NCBI GenBank assembly: GCA_900538545.1
Contig: UPYK01000001.1
Location: forward strand, 166,819 to 230,818
DNA length: 64,000 nt
Reading direction: 5' to 3'
DNA from: an uncultured Eggerthella sp.
GTDB lineage: Bacteria > Actinomycetota > Coriobacteriia > Coriobacteriales > Eggerthellaceae
The notes under the pieces are model-generated. The model saw only the letters and a program-made list of their open reading frames with translations, ran no database searches and was not told the DNA's origin. Positions 52,722-61,446 of the stretch are shown here, one piece after another; position 1 is the stretch's first letter, and each line of letters opens with the position of its first letter. A program made the position numbers and the translations under genes.

Positions 52722-54005
52722 ATGGCATCGCCAGTTGTTGAAAAGCTCGGTCAGATCATCACGAAGCAAACCGCTGCTTCGCCCGATCATGCCCGAGCGC
52801 TTCTGATGGCTGCCTATTCCTGGGTGAATCTCGCGGGCAGGTTTCCGCGGCCTCGCAATGTGCGCGCAGCTACCGAACGCGTGAATGGTGGTATTGCAGG
52901 AACGATCGTCGATTCGTTCCGCCACCCTGAAAATGCGGTCATGGTGAATATCTTCATGCCATGCGAGATCCTCCACGCCATGGAGCTCACGCCTATGTTT
53001 CCTGAAGGCATTTCAGCCTATGTTGCAAACACCGCTTGCGATGAGGTGTTCGTGGAGACTTCAGAATCTCACGATATCGCCGAGACCTTCTGTTCGTACC
53101 ACAAGCTCATGATCGGGGTAGCGGAAACGGGTATCATGCCCCGCCCGCTCATGATCGCGAACACCACGCTTGCCTGCGATGCGAACCAGCTCTCATTCCC
53201 GCGCCTTGCGAAATTCTACGATGTGCCGCACTATGTCATCGATGTGCCCACTACCGCCGATGAAGATGCGGTGGTCTATGTGGCAGATCAGCTGCGCGAA
53301 CTAACAGCACTGCTTGAAGATGCCACGCATCGTTCGCTCGATCCTGAAGCATTGCGCGCTACCATGGTGAATTCACGACGAACGATCCAGGCGTATCAGC
53401 GTTCGCTTGCGCATCGCGGCAAGGTGAGCCTCGATACCACCATGACCAGCGAACTTTGCGCCATGATCTCCACGCACATCATGCTCGGCAGGCCTGAAGC
53501 GCTTCGCTTCATGGAAGATGTGCTCACTGTGACCGAGCGCGCACGAGGCACTGAACGCTCCGACAAGGTGCGTCTGTTCTGGATACATACCCTGCCGAAT
53601 TGGCAAGAGTCGATGCGCGATATCTTCGATGCCGGTCCTGAGTGCGAACTGGTCGGTACCGATATCGCTGCTGAATCGATCGATCTTCCCGACCCTGATC
53701 ATCCCTTCGAGAGCATGGCACGTCGCCTCGTATATGGTGCGATGAACGGGCGCGCAAAAGAGCGCTTGGCATTTGCGCTCGAGCAGGCAAAGAACGCCAA
53801 CGCCGATGGAGTCGTGGTGTTCTGCCACTGGGGATGCAAGCAAACGCTCGGTATCTCGCAGCTTGCCAAACAGTATTTCGAGCAGAATGGCCTACCTACG
53901 CTCGTGCTCGACGGCGATGGTTGTGACTCGCGCAACGTAGCAGATGGCCAGATGGTCACCCGTGTGAATGCCTTCATCGAACAACTGAAAGCCTTGCGCG
54001 CATGA
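52722..54005 (+). CDS. 2-hydroxyacyl-CoA dehydratase D-component-type protein
   Basis: A 427-residue HgdB/BcrC-like subunit. Three positions typical for cluster ligands in the family are C81 (FMPCEILHAM), C152 (LACDANQL) and C372 (CHWGCKQTLG, with C368). Known members dehydrate 2-hydroxyglutaryl-, lactyl- or phenyllactyl-CoA, reduce benzoyl-CoA, or are double-cubane-cluster proteins reducing small molecules. ATG 9 bp after acnA, with a weak RBS (TAGGGAT). Overlaps the next gene by 4 bases (ATGA), so the two chains are made together. Confidence 0.85.
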   Translation: MASPVVEKLGQIITKQTAASPDHARALLMAAYSWVNLAGRFPRPRNVRAATERVNGGIAGTIVDSFRHPENAVMVNIFMPCEILHAMELTPMFPEGISAYVANTACDEVFVETSESHDIAETFCSYHKLMIGVAETGIMPRPLMIANTTLACDANQLSFPRLAKFYDVPHYVIDVPTTADEDAVVYVADQLRELTALLEDATHRSLDPEALRATMVNSRRTIQAYQRSLAHRGKVSLDTTMTSELCAMISTHIMLGRPEALRFMEDVLTVTERARGTERSDKVRLFWIHTLPNWQESMRDIFDAGPECELVGTDIAAESIDLPDPDHPFESMARRLVYGAMNGRAKERLAFALEQAKNANADGVVVFCHWGCKQTLGISQLAKQYFEQNGLPTLVLDGDGCDSRNVADGQMVTRVNAFIEQLKALRA

Positions 54006-55663
54006 TCCATTACAGCTGCAAATACGCACCTATCGAGCTCTTCGCTGCCTTCGGTGAAGAAGCTTGTTTGCTCGATAGGGAAGAGGAGAATTTCGAGCGC
54101 GCTGAGGCGCTCACGCATGCGAATCTCTGCTGCCATGCGAAGTCCCTTATTCAGCAGAGCCTCGATAAGCGCAATGTCATCATCATGGATTGCTGCGATT
54201 CACTGCGTCGTGTCTACGATGTGCTGGATTTCGAAGGCGATCAGGAGCATCTCTATCTGCTCGATCTTCCCCACGAGAACAATGGCTGTGCACGTGAATT
54301 GTTCGCTGGCGTCCTTTTGAATCTCGTGCATGATCTTGAACGATCTACGGGAAGATCCTTCAACCCCGAGCTGTTCATCCAGGCCTGTGCGCAGGCCTCG
54401 TGGGAATTCCCTCAAGAAGATTTCATCGCGCTTCTGGGTGGACGCGTGAGCCCAGAGCTTGAAGCATCCATCGCAGGCAATATGTCGCTACCTATCGCGA
54501 ACCTTACGTGCTGCGGAAGCAGAGGGCTCGAGCCGCTTCCTGAAGACGCGCAAAGCCTCAGCCTTGAAGAGCTGATGGACTGGTATGCGCACGCGCTCTT
54601 GCGCATGGTGCCCTGTATGCGCATGACCGATGTGAGTGGCAGGCGCGTGCTCTTCGAGAATCCGCACCTGAAGGGCATCATCTATAACACGGTGAAGTTC
54701 TGCGATTTCTACAGCTTCGATTATTCCGCGCTCAAAGACGAGACGGATCTTCCTATGCTCAAGATCGAATCCGACTATATGCCTATGGCGCAGGGTCAGC
54801 TTTCAACAAGGCTCGAGGCATTTTCGGAAAGCTTAGGGCTTGATGCGCGTCAGCAAACGAACGAGAAAGTGTTCAATATGCAAGGAACATACTACGCAGG
54901 GATCGATAGCGGCTCGACCACCACGAATATGGTCGTGCTCGATAAAGAGGGCACAGTGGTGGCAAGCGCTATCGTGCGCACAGGCCCGAAGGCTGAACGT
55001 GGAGCCCGCGAGGCGCTCGAAGCGGTCTGTGAACAGCTCGGGGCAACCGAAAAGGACTTCGCAGCCATCATGGCTACCGGCTACGGGCGCGATAATATCC
55101 CGTTCGCAACCGACACGAAGACCGAGATCAGCTGCCATGCGCATGGTGCGCACTACCTCAATCCCGAGATTCGTACGATCGTGGACATCGGCGGGCAGGA
55201 CAGTAAGGTCATCTGCCTTGATGAAGCGGGCGAAGTCTCGAATTTCATCATGAATGATAAGTGTGCCGCAGGTACGGGGCGCTTCCTTGAGATGATGGCG
55301 CGTTCGCTCGAGCTCGACATGGATCAAATGAGCACGCGCGGGCTTGAATGGAAAAAGGACCTTACCATCTCGAGCATGTGTTCTGTTTTTGCAGAATCGG
55401 AAGTTATTTCGCTTATCGCTGATAATCATTCAGATAATGATATTGTACATGGATTGAATAAATCCATCGCATCGAAGACTGCTTCGATGGTGAAGCGCGC
55501 GCGTGGCGAAGCTCCCTTCATGATGACCGGGGGCGTTGCGCGCAACAGCGGGGTGGTGCAGGAGCTCGAATCGCGTTTGGGCGATGCGCTCTTCATCACC
55601 GACGCTCCAGATCTGTGTGGTGCGCTCGGTGCAGCGCGCTATGCATGGGAAGAACGAAAGTAA
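54002..55663 (+). CDS. Fused dehydratase-like domain and ATPase activator (HgdC/BcrAD type)
   Basis: A 553-residue fusion. Residues 1 to about 290 resemble a second 2-hydroxyacyl-CoA dehydratase subunit (NLTCCGSRGLEPLP, TVKFCDFYSFDYS, ESDYMPMAQGQLSTRLEAFSE). Residues about 297-553 are an ASKHA ATPase activator: GIDSGSTTTN at 300-309, DIGGQDSK, TGGVARN, and the inter-subunit [4Fe-4S] cysteines C421 (DKCAAGTGRFLEM) and about C460 (SMCSVFAESEV). The activator normally injects high-energy electrons into the dehydratase with ATP. Here it is covalently joined to one subunit, giving a complete two-gene system. Start overlaps the previous stop. Confidence 0.85.
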   Translation: MIHYSCKYAPIELFAAFGEEACLLDREEENFERAEALTHANLCCHAKSLIQQSLDKRNVIIMDCCDSLRRVYDVLDFEGDQEHLYLLDLPHENNGCARELFAGVLLNLVHDLERSTGRSFNPELFIQACAQASWEFPQEDFIALLGGRVSPELEASIAGNMSLPIANLTCCGSRGLEPLPEDAQSLSLEELMDWYAHALLRMVPCMRMTDVSGRRVLFENPHLKGIIYNTVKFCDFYSFDYSALKDETDLPMLKIESDYMPMAQGQLSTRLEAFSESLGLDARQQTNEKVFNMQGTYYAGIDSGSTTTNMVVLDKEGTVVASAIVRTGPKAERGAREALEAVCEQLGATEKDFAAIMATGYGRDNIPFATDTKTEISCHAHGAHYLNPEIRTIVDIGGQDSKVICLDEAGEVSNFIMNDKCAAGTGRFLEMMARSLELDMDQMSTRGLEWKKDLTISSMCSVFAESEVISLIADNHSDNDIVHGLNKSIASKTASMVKRARGEAPFMMTGGVARNSGVVQELESRLGDALFITDAPDLCGALGAARYAWEERK

Positions 55664-55675
55664 AGGAGATATCCC

Positions 55676-57454
55676 GTGGACGATCCTCGTAAGCAAGGAC
55701 CGCAGCAAGGACCGATCGATTGGTCGGAATTCATCAAGCAGGCTCAACAATCAGGCGCTGGTGCCGATTTCAACAAGATCAAGTCGCGCTTCTCGCATCT
55801 TAAGAAGCGCACGATCATCATCGCAGCGGTGGTGCTCGTGCTCGTCTTGGCGCTTGCGTATTGGTGGTTCCATCCGGCCATCAATATCCAAAGCATCGAT
55901 CTGTGGGGCTTCCTCGTCGTTATTCTGGCGCTTGTCACGTTCGTGCTGTTCGTGTTCCGCCAGATCTACCAAACAGGCATGGGTAAACGCGAGAAAAGCC
56001 CTAAGAAAGTGAAGCTCTTCTCTGGCCTTATGGCTATCCCGATCGCTATTGCGGTCATCGGTGCTGTTGGCTGGCTCGCCTCGCAATCCTTCTTCCCGGG
56101 CAATGCCGAGAAGTATTCAACGGTCCTCGTTACCGAAGACGCTGATTTCGCTACTGATATTCCTGAGGTGAACTATAGCGAGATCCCCTTCATCGATAAG
56201 GATTCTGCGATCCTGCTCGGCAATCGCACCATGGGTACCATGGCTGACTACGTTTCGCAGTTCGAGATCTCCGATCTCTATTCGCAGATCAACTATAAAG
56301 GACAGCCAGTGCGCGTCAGCCCGCTCAACTATGCCGATTTCTTCAAGTGGTGGGCGAATAAAGATGGAGGTATCCCTGCCTACGTTATCGTGAATATGTC
56401 CACGCAAGATACCGAGATCGTGCGTCTTGAAAACCCCATTCGCTATTCAGATTCCGATCCGTTCTTCTATAACGTCGATCGTCATGTGCAATTGAGCTAT
56501 CCGTTCTACATGTTCGATGAGAAATCATTCGAGATCAACGATGATGGCGAGCCGTTCTGGATCTATCCCGTCCAAAAACGTACGATCGGTCTGTTCGGCG
56601 GCACGACCATCCAACGTGTTGTGCTCTGCAACGCTTCAACCGGTGAATGTCAAGACTTCGCTATAGAAGATGTTCCGCAATGGGTCGACCGTGCTTATCC
56701 AGCAGAACTGCTCATCGAACAGTACAACTGGAGCGGTGCGCTTTCAGGTGGCTGGATCAATTCGTGGCTCGGCCAGAATGGCGTGAAGCAGACCACGCCT
56801 TCGACCGATGGCAAGAGCGGTTTCAATTACATCGCGCAGGACGATGACGTATGGGTCTACAGCGGCGTTACGTCAGCTACGGCCGATAACTCGATCATCG
56901 GTTGCGTTATGATCAACCAGCGCACGGCTGAATCGAAGTTCTATTCCGTAGCAGGTGCAACGGAAGAATCTGCTATGCGCTCAGCCGAAGGTCAGGTCCA
57001 GCATCTTCAATACGATGCCACGTTCCCGCTCCTCATCAACGTTGATGGACAGCCCACCTATTTCATGGCGCTCAAGGATGCTGCTGGTTTGGTGAAGATG
57101 TATGCGATGGTCGATATCCAGCGCTACCAGAACGTTGCGGTGGGCGACACGCTAGCCGCTACCGAGAAATCCTACAAGCAGCTCTTGGTGAGCCAGGGGA
57201 TCAATGTGGGTGGTTCCGATGCTTCGGCGCATCCTTCTGCAGGAAGCACTTCGGGAACGATCGCATCCATCTCGCCGGTCGTGCTCGATGGCAATTCCCA
57301 CTACTATCTCATTCTCGATGGGCAGCAGGCGATCTTCGATTGCCCGGTGGCGAGCGTAGTCGATGTCGTGCGCTATAAAGTGGGCGATGTGATCGTGCTC
57401 AACCACGGCTCTTCGGAAGGGAATGTGGTGTTGGTCGATTCGATCGGAGAGTAG
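55676..57454 (+). CDS. Membrane protein with large extracytoplasmic domain, unknown function
   Basis: A 592-residue protein. A hydrophilic N-terminus (about 45 residues) is followed by three hydrophobic segments near 46-66, 78-98 and 118-140. Then comes a soluble part of about 450 residues, probably outside the membrane, rich in beta strands, with several YxV/IYPVQKRTIGLFGGTT-like and WINSWLGQNG segments. The last 70 residues (GTIASISPVVLDGNSHYYLILDG...YKVGDVIVLNHGSSEG) look like a small OB- or barrel-type domain. GTG start with AAAGGAGAT upstream, 13 bp after the dehydratase gene. I do not recognise the family. Confidence 0.65.
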   Translation: MDDPRKQGPQQGPIDWSEFIKQAQQSGAGADFNKIKSRFSHLKKRTIIIAAVVLVLVLALAYWWFHPAINIQSIDLWGFLVVILALVTFVLFVFRQIYQTGMGKREKSPKKVKLFSGLMAIPIAIAVIGAVGWLASQSFFPGNAEKYSTVLVTEDADFATDIPEVNYSEIPFIDKDSAILLGNRTMGTMADYVSQFEISDLYSQINYKGQPVRVSPLNYADFFKWWANKDGGIPAYVIVNMSTQDTEIVRLENPIRYSDSDPFFYNVDRHVQLSYPFYMFDEKSFEINDDGEPFWIYPVQKRTIGLFGGTTIQRVVLCNASTGECQDFAIEDVPQWVDRAYPAELLIEQYNWSGALSGGWINSWLGQNGVKQTTPSTDGKSGFNYIAQDDDVWVYSGVTSATADNSIIGCVMINQRTAESKFYSVAGATEESAMRSAEGQVQHLQYDATFPLLINVDGQPTYFMALKDAAGLVKMYAMVDIQRYQNVAVGDTLAATEKSYKQLLVSQGINVGGSDASAHPSAGSTSGTIASISPVVLDGNSHYYLILDGQQAIFDCPVASVVDVVRYKVGDVIVLNHGSSEGNVVLVDSIGE

Positions 57455-57483
57455 CCGTTCGCGTGTTCCTCGTGCAATTACCC

Positions 57484-57512
57484 TTGACGAGGTATGTGCG
57501 CACTGAAATAAT
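57484..57512 (+). promoter_or_regulatory. rplJ-rplL promoter
   Basis: TTGACG (57484-57489), 17 bp, AATAAT (57507-57512). Confidence 0.8.
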
Positions 57513-57519
57513 GTATAGG

Positions 57520-57690
57520 CTTTCTTAAAGCACACGGAATAACTGTTCCGCTACCCAAGACAGCAGGTACGTACGTTTAATTGCGCTTGCGCAGCCCGCC
57601 GAGGTGGTTAAGAGAAGCTCACATTTATGGCTTTGTCGACCCCTGCTGTCATTGGCGCAGGGGTCGTTTCTTTTCAGAATTCGATCCACT
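57520..57690 (+). ncRNA. L10 leader with attenuator
   Basis: A roughly 215-nt leader before rplJ. The terminator CGACCCCTG...CAGGGGTCG plus TTTCTTTTC spans 57637-57674. CCTGCTGTC (57642-57650), which overlaps its left arm, is fully complementary to GACAGCAGG (57559-57567). The two pairings exclude each other, as expected if L10-L12 binding to the leader sets the choice. Confidence 0.8.
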
Positions 57691-57737
57691 CAACTGGGGC
57701 GGAACCCGAGTTTTGAAGAGAAGGAGGTGTAACGTAA

Positions 57738-58259
57738 ATGCCAAGCACAAAGAATGTCGATGCTCTTGCGCAGATCAAAGACGATCTTGCTGATGTTCAG
57801 GCGGTCTGGGTCGTCGATTATCGTGGCCTTACCGTAAAGGAAGCACAGGAGCTTCGTCGCAATATCCGTGAAGCTGGTGCGGTCATGAAGGTGTACAAGA
57901 ACACGCTCATGCATATCGCACTCAAGGAACTGGATATGGCAGACATGGACGAGATTCTTTCCGGCCCTTCAGCATTCGTCTTCGCTGACGGAGATCCAGT
58001 CGCTTCAGCGAAAGCTCTTCGCGACTTCTCGAAGGACAACGAAACGCTCGTCATCAAGGGTGGCATCATGGACGGCAAGTTCGTCGATGCAGAGGCAGTC
58101 AAGAAGATCGCAGCTCTTCCTTCGCGCGAAGAACTCATCGCGAAGCTTCTCGGTTCGCTTCAGAACCCCATGTCGCAGATCGTGCGCGTGCTCAACGCAC
58201 CGCTCGAGCAGGTCGCTCGCACCATCGGTGCTATCGCCGACCAGAAGAATGCAGCCTAA
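57738..58259 (+). CDS. rplJ: 50S ribosomal protein L10
   Basis: A 173-residue stalk base protein carrying L7/L12 dimers on its C-terminal helix. VWVVDYRGLTVKEAQELRRNIREAGAVMKVYKNTLMHIAL, ALPSREELIAKLLGSLQNPMSQIVRVLNAP are family signatures. AAGGAGGTG precedes the ATG. Likely autoregulated through the leader. Confidence 0.98.
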   Translation: MPSTKNVDALAQIKDDLADVQAVWVVDYRGLTVKEAQELRRNIREAGAVMKVYKNTLMHIALKELDMADMDEILSGPSAFVFADGDPVASAKALRDFSKDNETLVIKGGIMDGKFVDAEAVKKIAALPSREELIAKLLGSLQNPMSQIVRVLNAPLEQVARTIGAIADQKNAA

Positions 58260-58360
58260 ACGCTGCCTAGCCTTAGGGCTTGAACAGGCAGCATAGATGT
58301 TGCCAAAAGAAATGATAAGTATGCCACGTAAGGCATAACGATTAAAAAAGGAGTCATACC

Positions 58361-58744
58361 ATGGCTGTAACTCGCGAAGAAATTGTTGAAGCATTGAAGG
58401 AAATGCCGGCGCTCGAGCTTTCTGAGCTCGTTAAGGAACTCGAAGAGGTCTTCGGTGTTTCTGCTGCTGCTCCTGTTATGGTTGCAGGCGCTGCTGGCGC
58501 TCCTGCTGGCGATGCAGGTGCTGCAGACGAGAAGTCTGAATTCGACGTTATCCTCGAAGGCTTCGGCGACAACAAGATCGCTGTTATCAAGGCTGTCCGC
58601 GACATCACTGGTCTTGGCCTGAAAGAGGCTAAGGAGCTCGTCGAGGGCGCACCTTCTCCTGTCCAGGAAGGCGTTGCAAAGGACAAGGCAGAGGAAATGA
58701 AGTCTCAGCTCGAGGAAGCTGGTGCTGCTGTAACCTTGAAGTAA
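58361..58744 (+). CDS. rplL: 50S ribosomal protein L7/L12
   Basis: A 127-residue stalk protein recruiting translation GTPases. The N-terminal dimer domain (MAVTREEIVEALKEMPALELSELVKELEE), an Ala/Gly hinge (about 40-58) and the C-terminal FDVILEGFGDNKIAVIKAVRDITGLGLKEAKELVE domain are clear. AAAAGGAG precedes the ATG. A strong terminator follows; rpoB and rpoC do not. Confidence 0.99.
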   Translation: MAVTREEIVEALKEMPALELSELVKELEEVFGVSAAAPVMVAGAAGAPAGDAGAADEKSEFDVILEGFGDNKIAVIKAVRDITGLGLKEAKELVEGAPSPVQEGVAKDKAEEMKSQLEEAGAAVTLK

Positions 58745-58771
58745 ATTCAAAAACTTCAATTGGTCTTTCAG

Positions 58772-58804
58772 AAAAGGCTCGACTGATCAGTCGAGCCCTT
58801 TTTT
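58772..58804 (+). terminator. Terminator after rplL
   Basis: GGCTCGACTGA and its exact complement make a 22-bp palindrome (58776-58797), flanked by AAAA and followed by CTTTTTT. Confidence 0.95.
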
Positions 58805-58805
58805 G

Positions 58806-59021
58806 TATCGGCGAAGCGCTGGGACAGCCTTCGCACATATCGGTGAAGCGTCAGGGAAGTGTGAGCGAGATCCGCCAAAGCGAGCCGAGAAATCCACTCG
58901 ATTCTTCCGCCATATTCGGCAATACTGATAGGTATTGCCTTCAAATACTAATAAAAGAGAATCGAGTTAGTTCGAGGGGAGCGACGCATCGAGCGAAGGC
59001 TTTCCTGATGCTTCACCGATA
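58806..59021. repeat. Large nested palindrome E after rplL
   Basis: Arms TATCGGTGAAGCGTCAGGGA.. (58838-58859) and ..CTGATGCTTCACCGATA (59000-59021) match at 20 of 22. A direct partial copy, TATCGGCGAAGCGCTGGGAC, lies at 58806-58825. Inner stems are ACTCGATTCT/AGAATCGAGT (58896-58967) and GGCAATAC-TGATAG-GTATTGCC (58918-58939), both perfect. The 316-bp gap between rplL and the next gene holds only this and the terminator. Confidence 0.85.
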
Positions 59022-59060
59022 CTTGCAGGAGAAATGAACAATGATGTTTGATGTTGAAAA

Positions 59061-59876
59061 CTAGTTGTTCGATTCGTGCTTGCGAGCGGCAATCTCGAGC
59101 AGGGTATCGTTCAAGAGCGCATAGACTTCGCGCGTAGAGCCGTCAAGGCAATCAAGGTGCTTTTGGATGGTCGCCGTGTCGCCACGCTCTGCGGGGCCGG
59201 TAAGAGACGCTATAACGCCGTCTTGCGCCACATGCTCAGCATTTCCTAGGAAGAGGGGAGCAAGGGCTTTTTCGGCGTTCTCAGGCGTGAATCCACAGCG
59301 AACGAGCTCATCGCAGGCACGTTGGTAGAGTGCGATAACCTGATTTGACGCAAGGACCGCAGCAGCGTGATAACGCACCTTCTCAGCTGCATCGATCACT
59401 TGAACCACGTTGCCTTCATCGGCGATGAGAGCGACCATTTCCGTAAGGTGTTCCGAATCGCCTTCGATCGCGAAGAATGCCTTATGGAGCTCTTGATAGG
59501 TTTCGGTCTTAGAAGGTACCGCGAAAAGCGGATGAACTGAATAGCTGAACGCTCCACGCTCTTCACGCCCTGCAAACACTTCAGAAGAAAGCGCACCGCT
59601 GCAGTGAGCGATGTTCTTGCCTTGTAGGTCGATGTCACTTGCAAGGATATCGTTCCAGACAGGCTCGATTAGTCCATCGGGGACCGTGATGAACACGGTA
59701 TCACAGAGGGGGATAAGCTCTTCAAAATGCTCGAACGCGCGCGACTCGGTGAAGTCAGCAGCTTCTTCGGCGCTCTTATACGAGCGGCTAGTAAAACCAA
59801 TGATCGTATGATGAGGGGCAAGATACTTAGCGAGCGTGGTGCCGACTTTACCCGCACCGATGAAACCGAGCTTCAT
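59061..59876 (-). CDS. DUF2520/Rossmann-type dehydrogenase, candidate ketopantoate reductase
   Basis: A 271-residue protein. The N-terminal Rossmann domain has KLGFIGAGKVGTTLAKYL (residues 2-19) and VFITVPDGLI, and the DUF2520 C-terminal helical domain includes KVRYHAAAVLASNQVIALYQRA. SVHPLFAVPS resembles the substrate-binding turn of related reductases. In many actinobacteria a gene of this type sits beside panC/panD, and this window's pan operon has no panE, so ketopantoate reduction is a reasonable but unproven role. ATG after AAAGGG; 20 bp downstream of the transporter gene. Confidence 0.8.
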   Translation of the reverse strand: MKLGFIGAGKVGTTLAKYLAPHHTIIGFTSRSYKSAEEAADFTESRAFEHFEELIPLCDTVFITVPDGLIEPVWNDILASDIDLQGKNIAHCSGALSSEVFAGREERGAFSYSVHPLFAVPSKTETYQELHKAFFAIEGDSEHLTEMVALIADEGNVVQVIDAAEKVRYHAAAVLASNQVIALYQRACDELVRCGFTPENAEKALAPLFLGNAEHVAQDGVIASLTGPAERGDTATIQKHLDCLDGSTREVYALLNDTLLEIAARKHESNN

Positions 59877-59896
59877 AGTAGCCCTTTCGATTCACG

Positions 59897-61177
59897 TTAT
59901 ACCAAAACAACGAAACGTACGATCAAGTACACACAGGCAATAGCCGTACAAACGATCATGATCGGGAAGCCGACCTTCGTGTATTCCATGAAGGAAAGGG
60001 GATAGCCGTGGCGTTCCGAGATCGAGGCCATAACAACGTTGGCAGACGCACCGATGAGCGTACCGCAACCGCCGAGGCAGGCACCCAGTGAAATAGCCCA
60101 CCACAAAGGAGCAACATCGACACCTGAGGCGCCCATCGTGGTGATGATAGGGATGAGCGTTGCCACCAGCGGGATGTTGTCAAGGATAGAGGATATGATC
60201 GCGCTCGCCCAAACGAGGATAATGAGCGTGAGCAGCAAGTCGCCACCGGTCAGCTCCATCATTCCTTCAGCCATCATCTGGATGACACCCGTTTCTGCCA
60301 TGCCGCCAACGACAACGAACAGGCCGGCGAAGAAGCCGATCGTGGTCCATTCAACTTCGCGGATGGTCTTCTCCATATCCGCACCACTGATAACGAGCAT
60401 GATGCCTGCAGCAGCCAGCGCGATAACGCTCGGCTCGATATGGAAGAATCCATGGGTCACGAACGCTGCAGCCACGACCACGATCATGATCACGCTCTTA
60501 TGGAACAAGCTTCTGTCATGGATCGCATCCGCTTCAACCAGATGCATGACAGCTTCGCGCTTGTCATCGCTCACACCGAGCTTGCGTCCGTACATGAAGT
60601 AGAAGATCGCAAGTACGGCAGCCATGATGAGCAGAACGCACGGCGCGTCGTAGATGATGAAGTCGAAGAACGAAAGATTCGCTGCCGATCCGATCATGAT
60701 ATTGGGCGGATCGCCGATGAGTGTTGCGGTACCACCGATATTCGATGCAAGGATCTCGGTGATGAAGAACGGGATCGGATTGATATCGAGCAAGAGCTTG
60801 CAAACCGTGTAGGTGACCGGACCGATCAACAGGATCGTGGTCACGTTATCGAGTAGTGCTGAGAGCAGGGCTGTGATGATGGAGAAGACGAGCATGATAA
60901 GCCACGGATTGCCCCGTACGAGCTTCGCCGATTTTATCGCTAGGTACTCGAAGATGCCCGACCCTTTGACCACGCCTACGAAGAGCATCATGCCCACCAG
61001 AACACCAAGGGTGTTGAAGTCGATATGCTCGACACTAGTATCGAAGTCGAGAATGCCGAACAGAATGAGCGCGACCGCACCACAAAGCGCAGCAGTGGTG
61101 CGATGGATCTTCTCTGAAACGATGAGCGCCATCACCACGACGAAGATGACGATGGAGATGATCTGAGCTGTAGTCAT
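59897..61177 (-). CDS. ArsB/NhaD-type ion transporter
   Basis: A 426-residue membrane protein of the ion-transporter superfamily with about 11-12 helices. DFNTLGVLVGMMLFVGVVKGSGIFEYLAIK, SALLDNVTTILLIGPV, EILASNIGGTATLIGDPPNIMIG and, in the second half, SSILDNIPLVATLIPII and GACLGGCGTLIGASANVVM are the paired re-entrant motifs. Na+/H+ antiport, arsenite or dicarboxylate export are all possible. The start MTTAQIIS is 20 codons into the open frame, on hydrophobicity and length. Confidence 0.85.
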   Translation of the reverse strand: MTTAQIISIVIFVVVMALIVSEKIHRTTAALCGAVALILFGILDFDTSVEHIDFNTLGVLVGMMLFVGVVKGSGIFEYLAIKSAKLVRGNPWLIMLVFSIITALLSALLDNVTTILLIGPVTYTVCKLLLDINPIPFFITEILASNIGGTATLIGDPPNIMIGSAANLSFFDFIIYDAPCVLLIMAAVLAIFYFMYGRKLGVSDDKREAVMHLVEADAIHDRSLFHKSVIMIVVVAAAFVTHGFFHIEPSVIALAAAGIMLVISGADMEKTIREVEWTTIGFFAGLFVVVGGMAETGVIQMMAEGMMELTGGDLLLTLIILVWASAIISSILDNIPLVATLIPIITTMGASGVDVAPLWWAISLGACLGGCGTLIGASANVVMASISERHGYPLSFMEYTKVGFPIMIVCTAIACVYLIVRFVVLV

Positions 61178-61376
61178 GAGGTGTATTCCGCCTGTTTTGT
61201 CATGCGCTAAGAGCACGCCCGAAAAGCGTGCGATCACGCACAGATTTCCAATGGATTTATCAGTTGTACTTTACCCCAAGTGAGCATTTCCCCATGCGAA
61301 ATATTCCATTCGCGAGTGCTCTTACCTGCAAACGGCATCCAAGTGAAATCTGAGTGCATTTCAAGAGACAAAAGAA

Positions 61377-61406
61377 GAGCCTGCGCTGGGTAAGGAGCAC
61401 AGGCTC
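61377..61406 (-). terminator. Terminator after beta-carbonic anhydrase
   Basis: On the minus strand GAGCCTG...CAGGCTC then TTCTTTTGT. Confidence 0.75.
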
Positions 61407-61446
61407 GAATAAGAGCAGATGGAAAATGAACGGAAGGGAAGACGAA

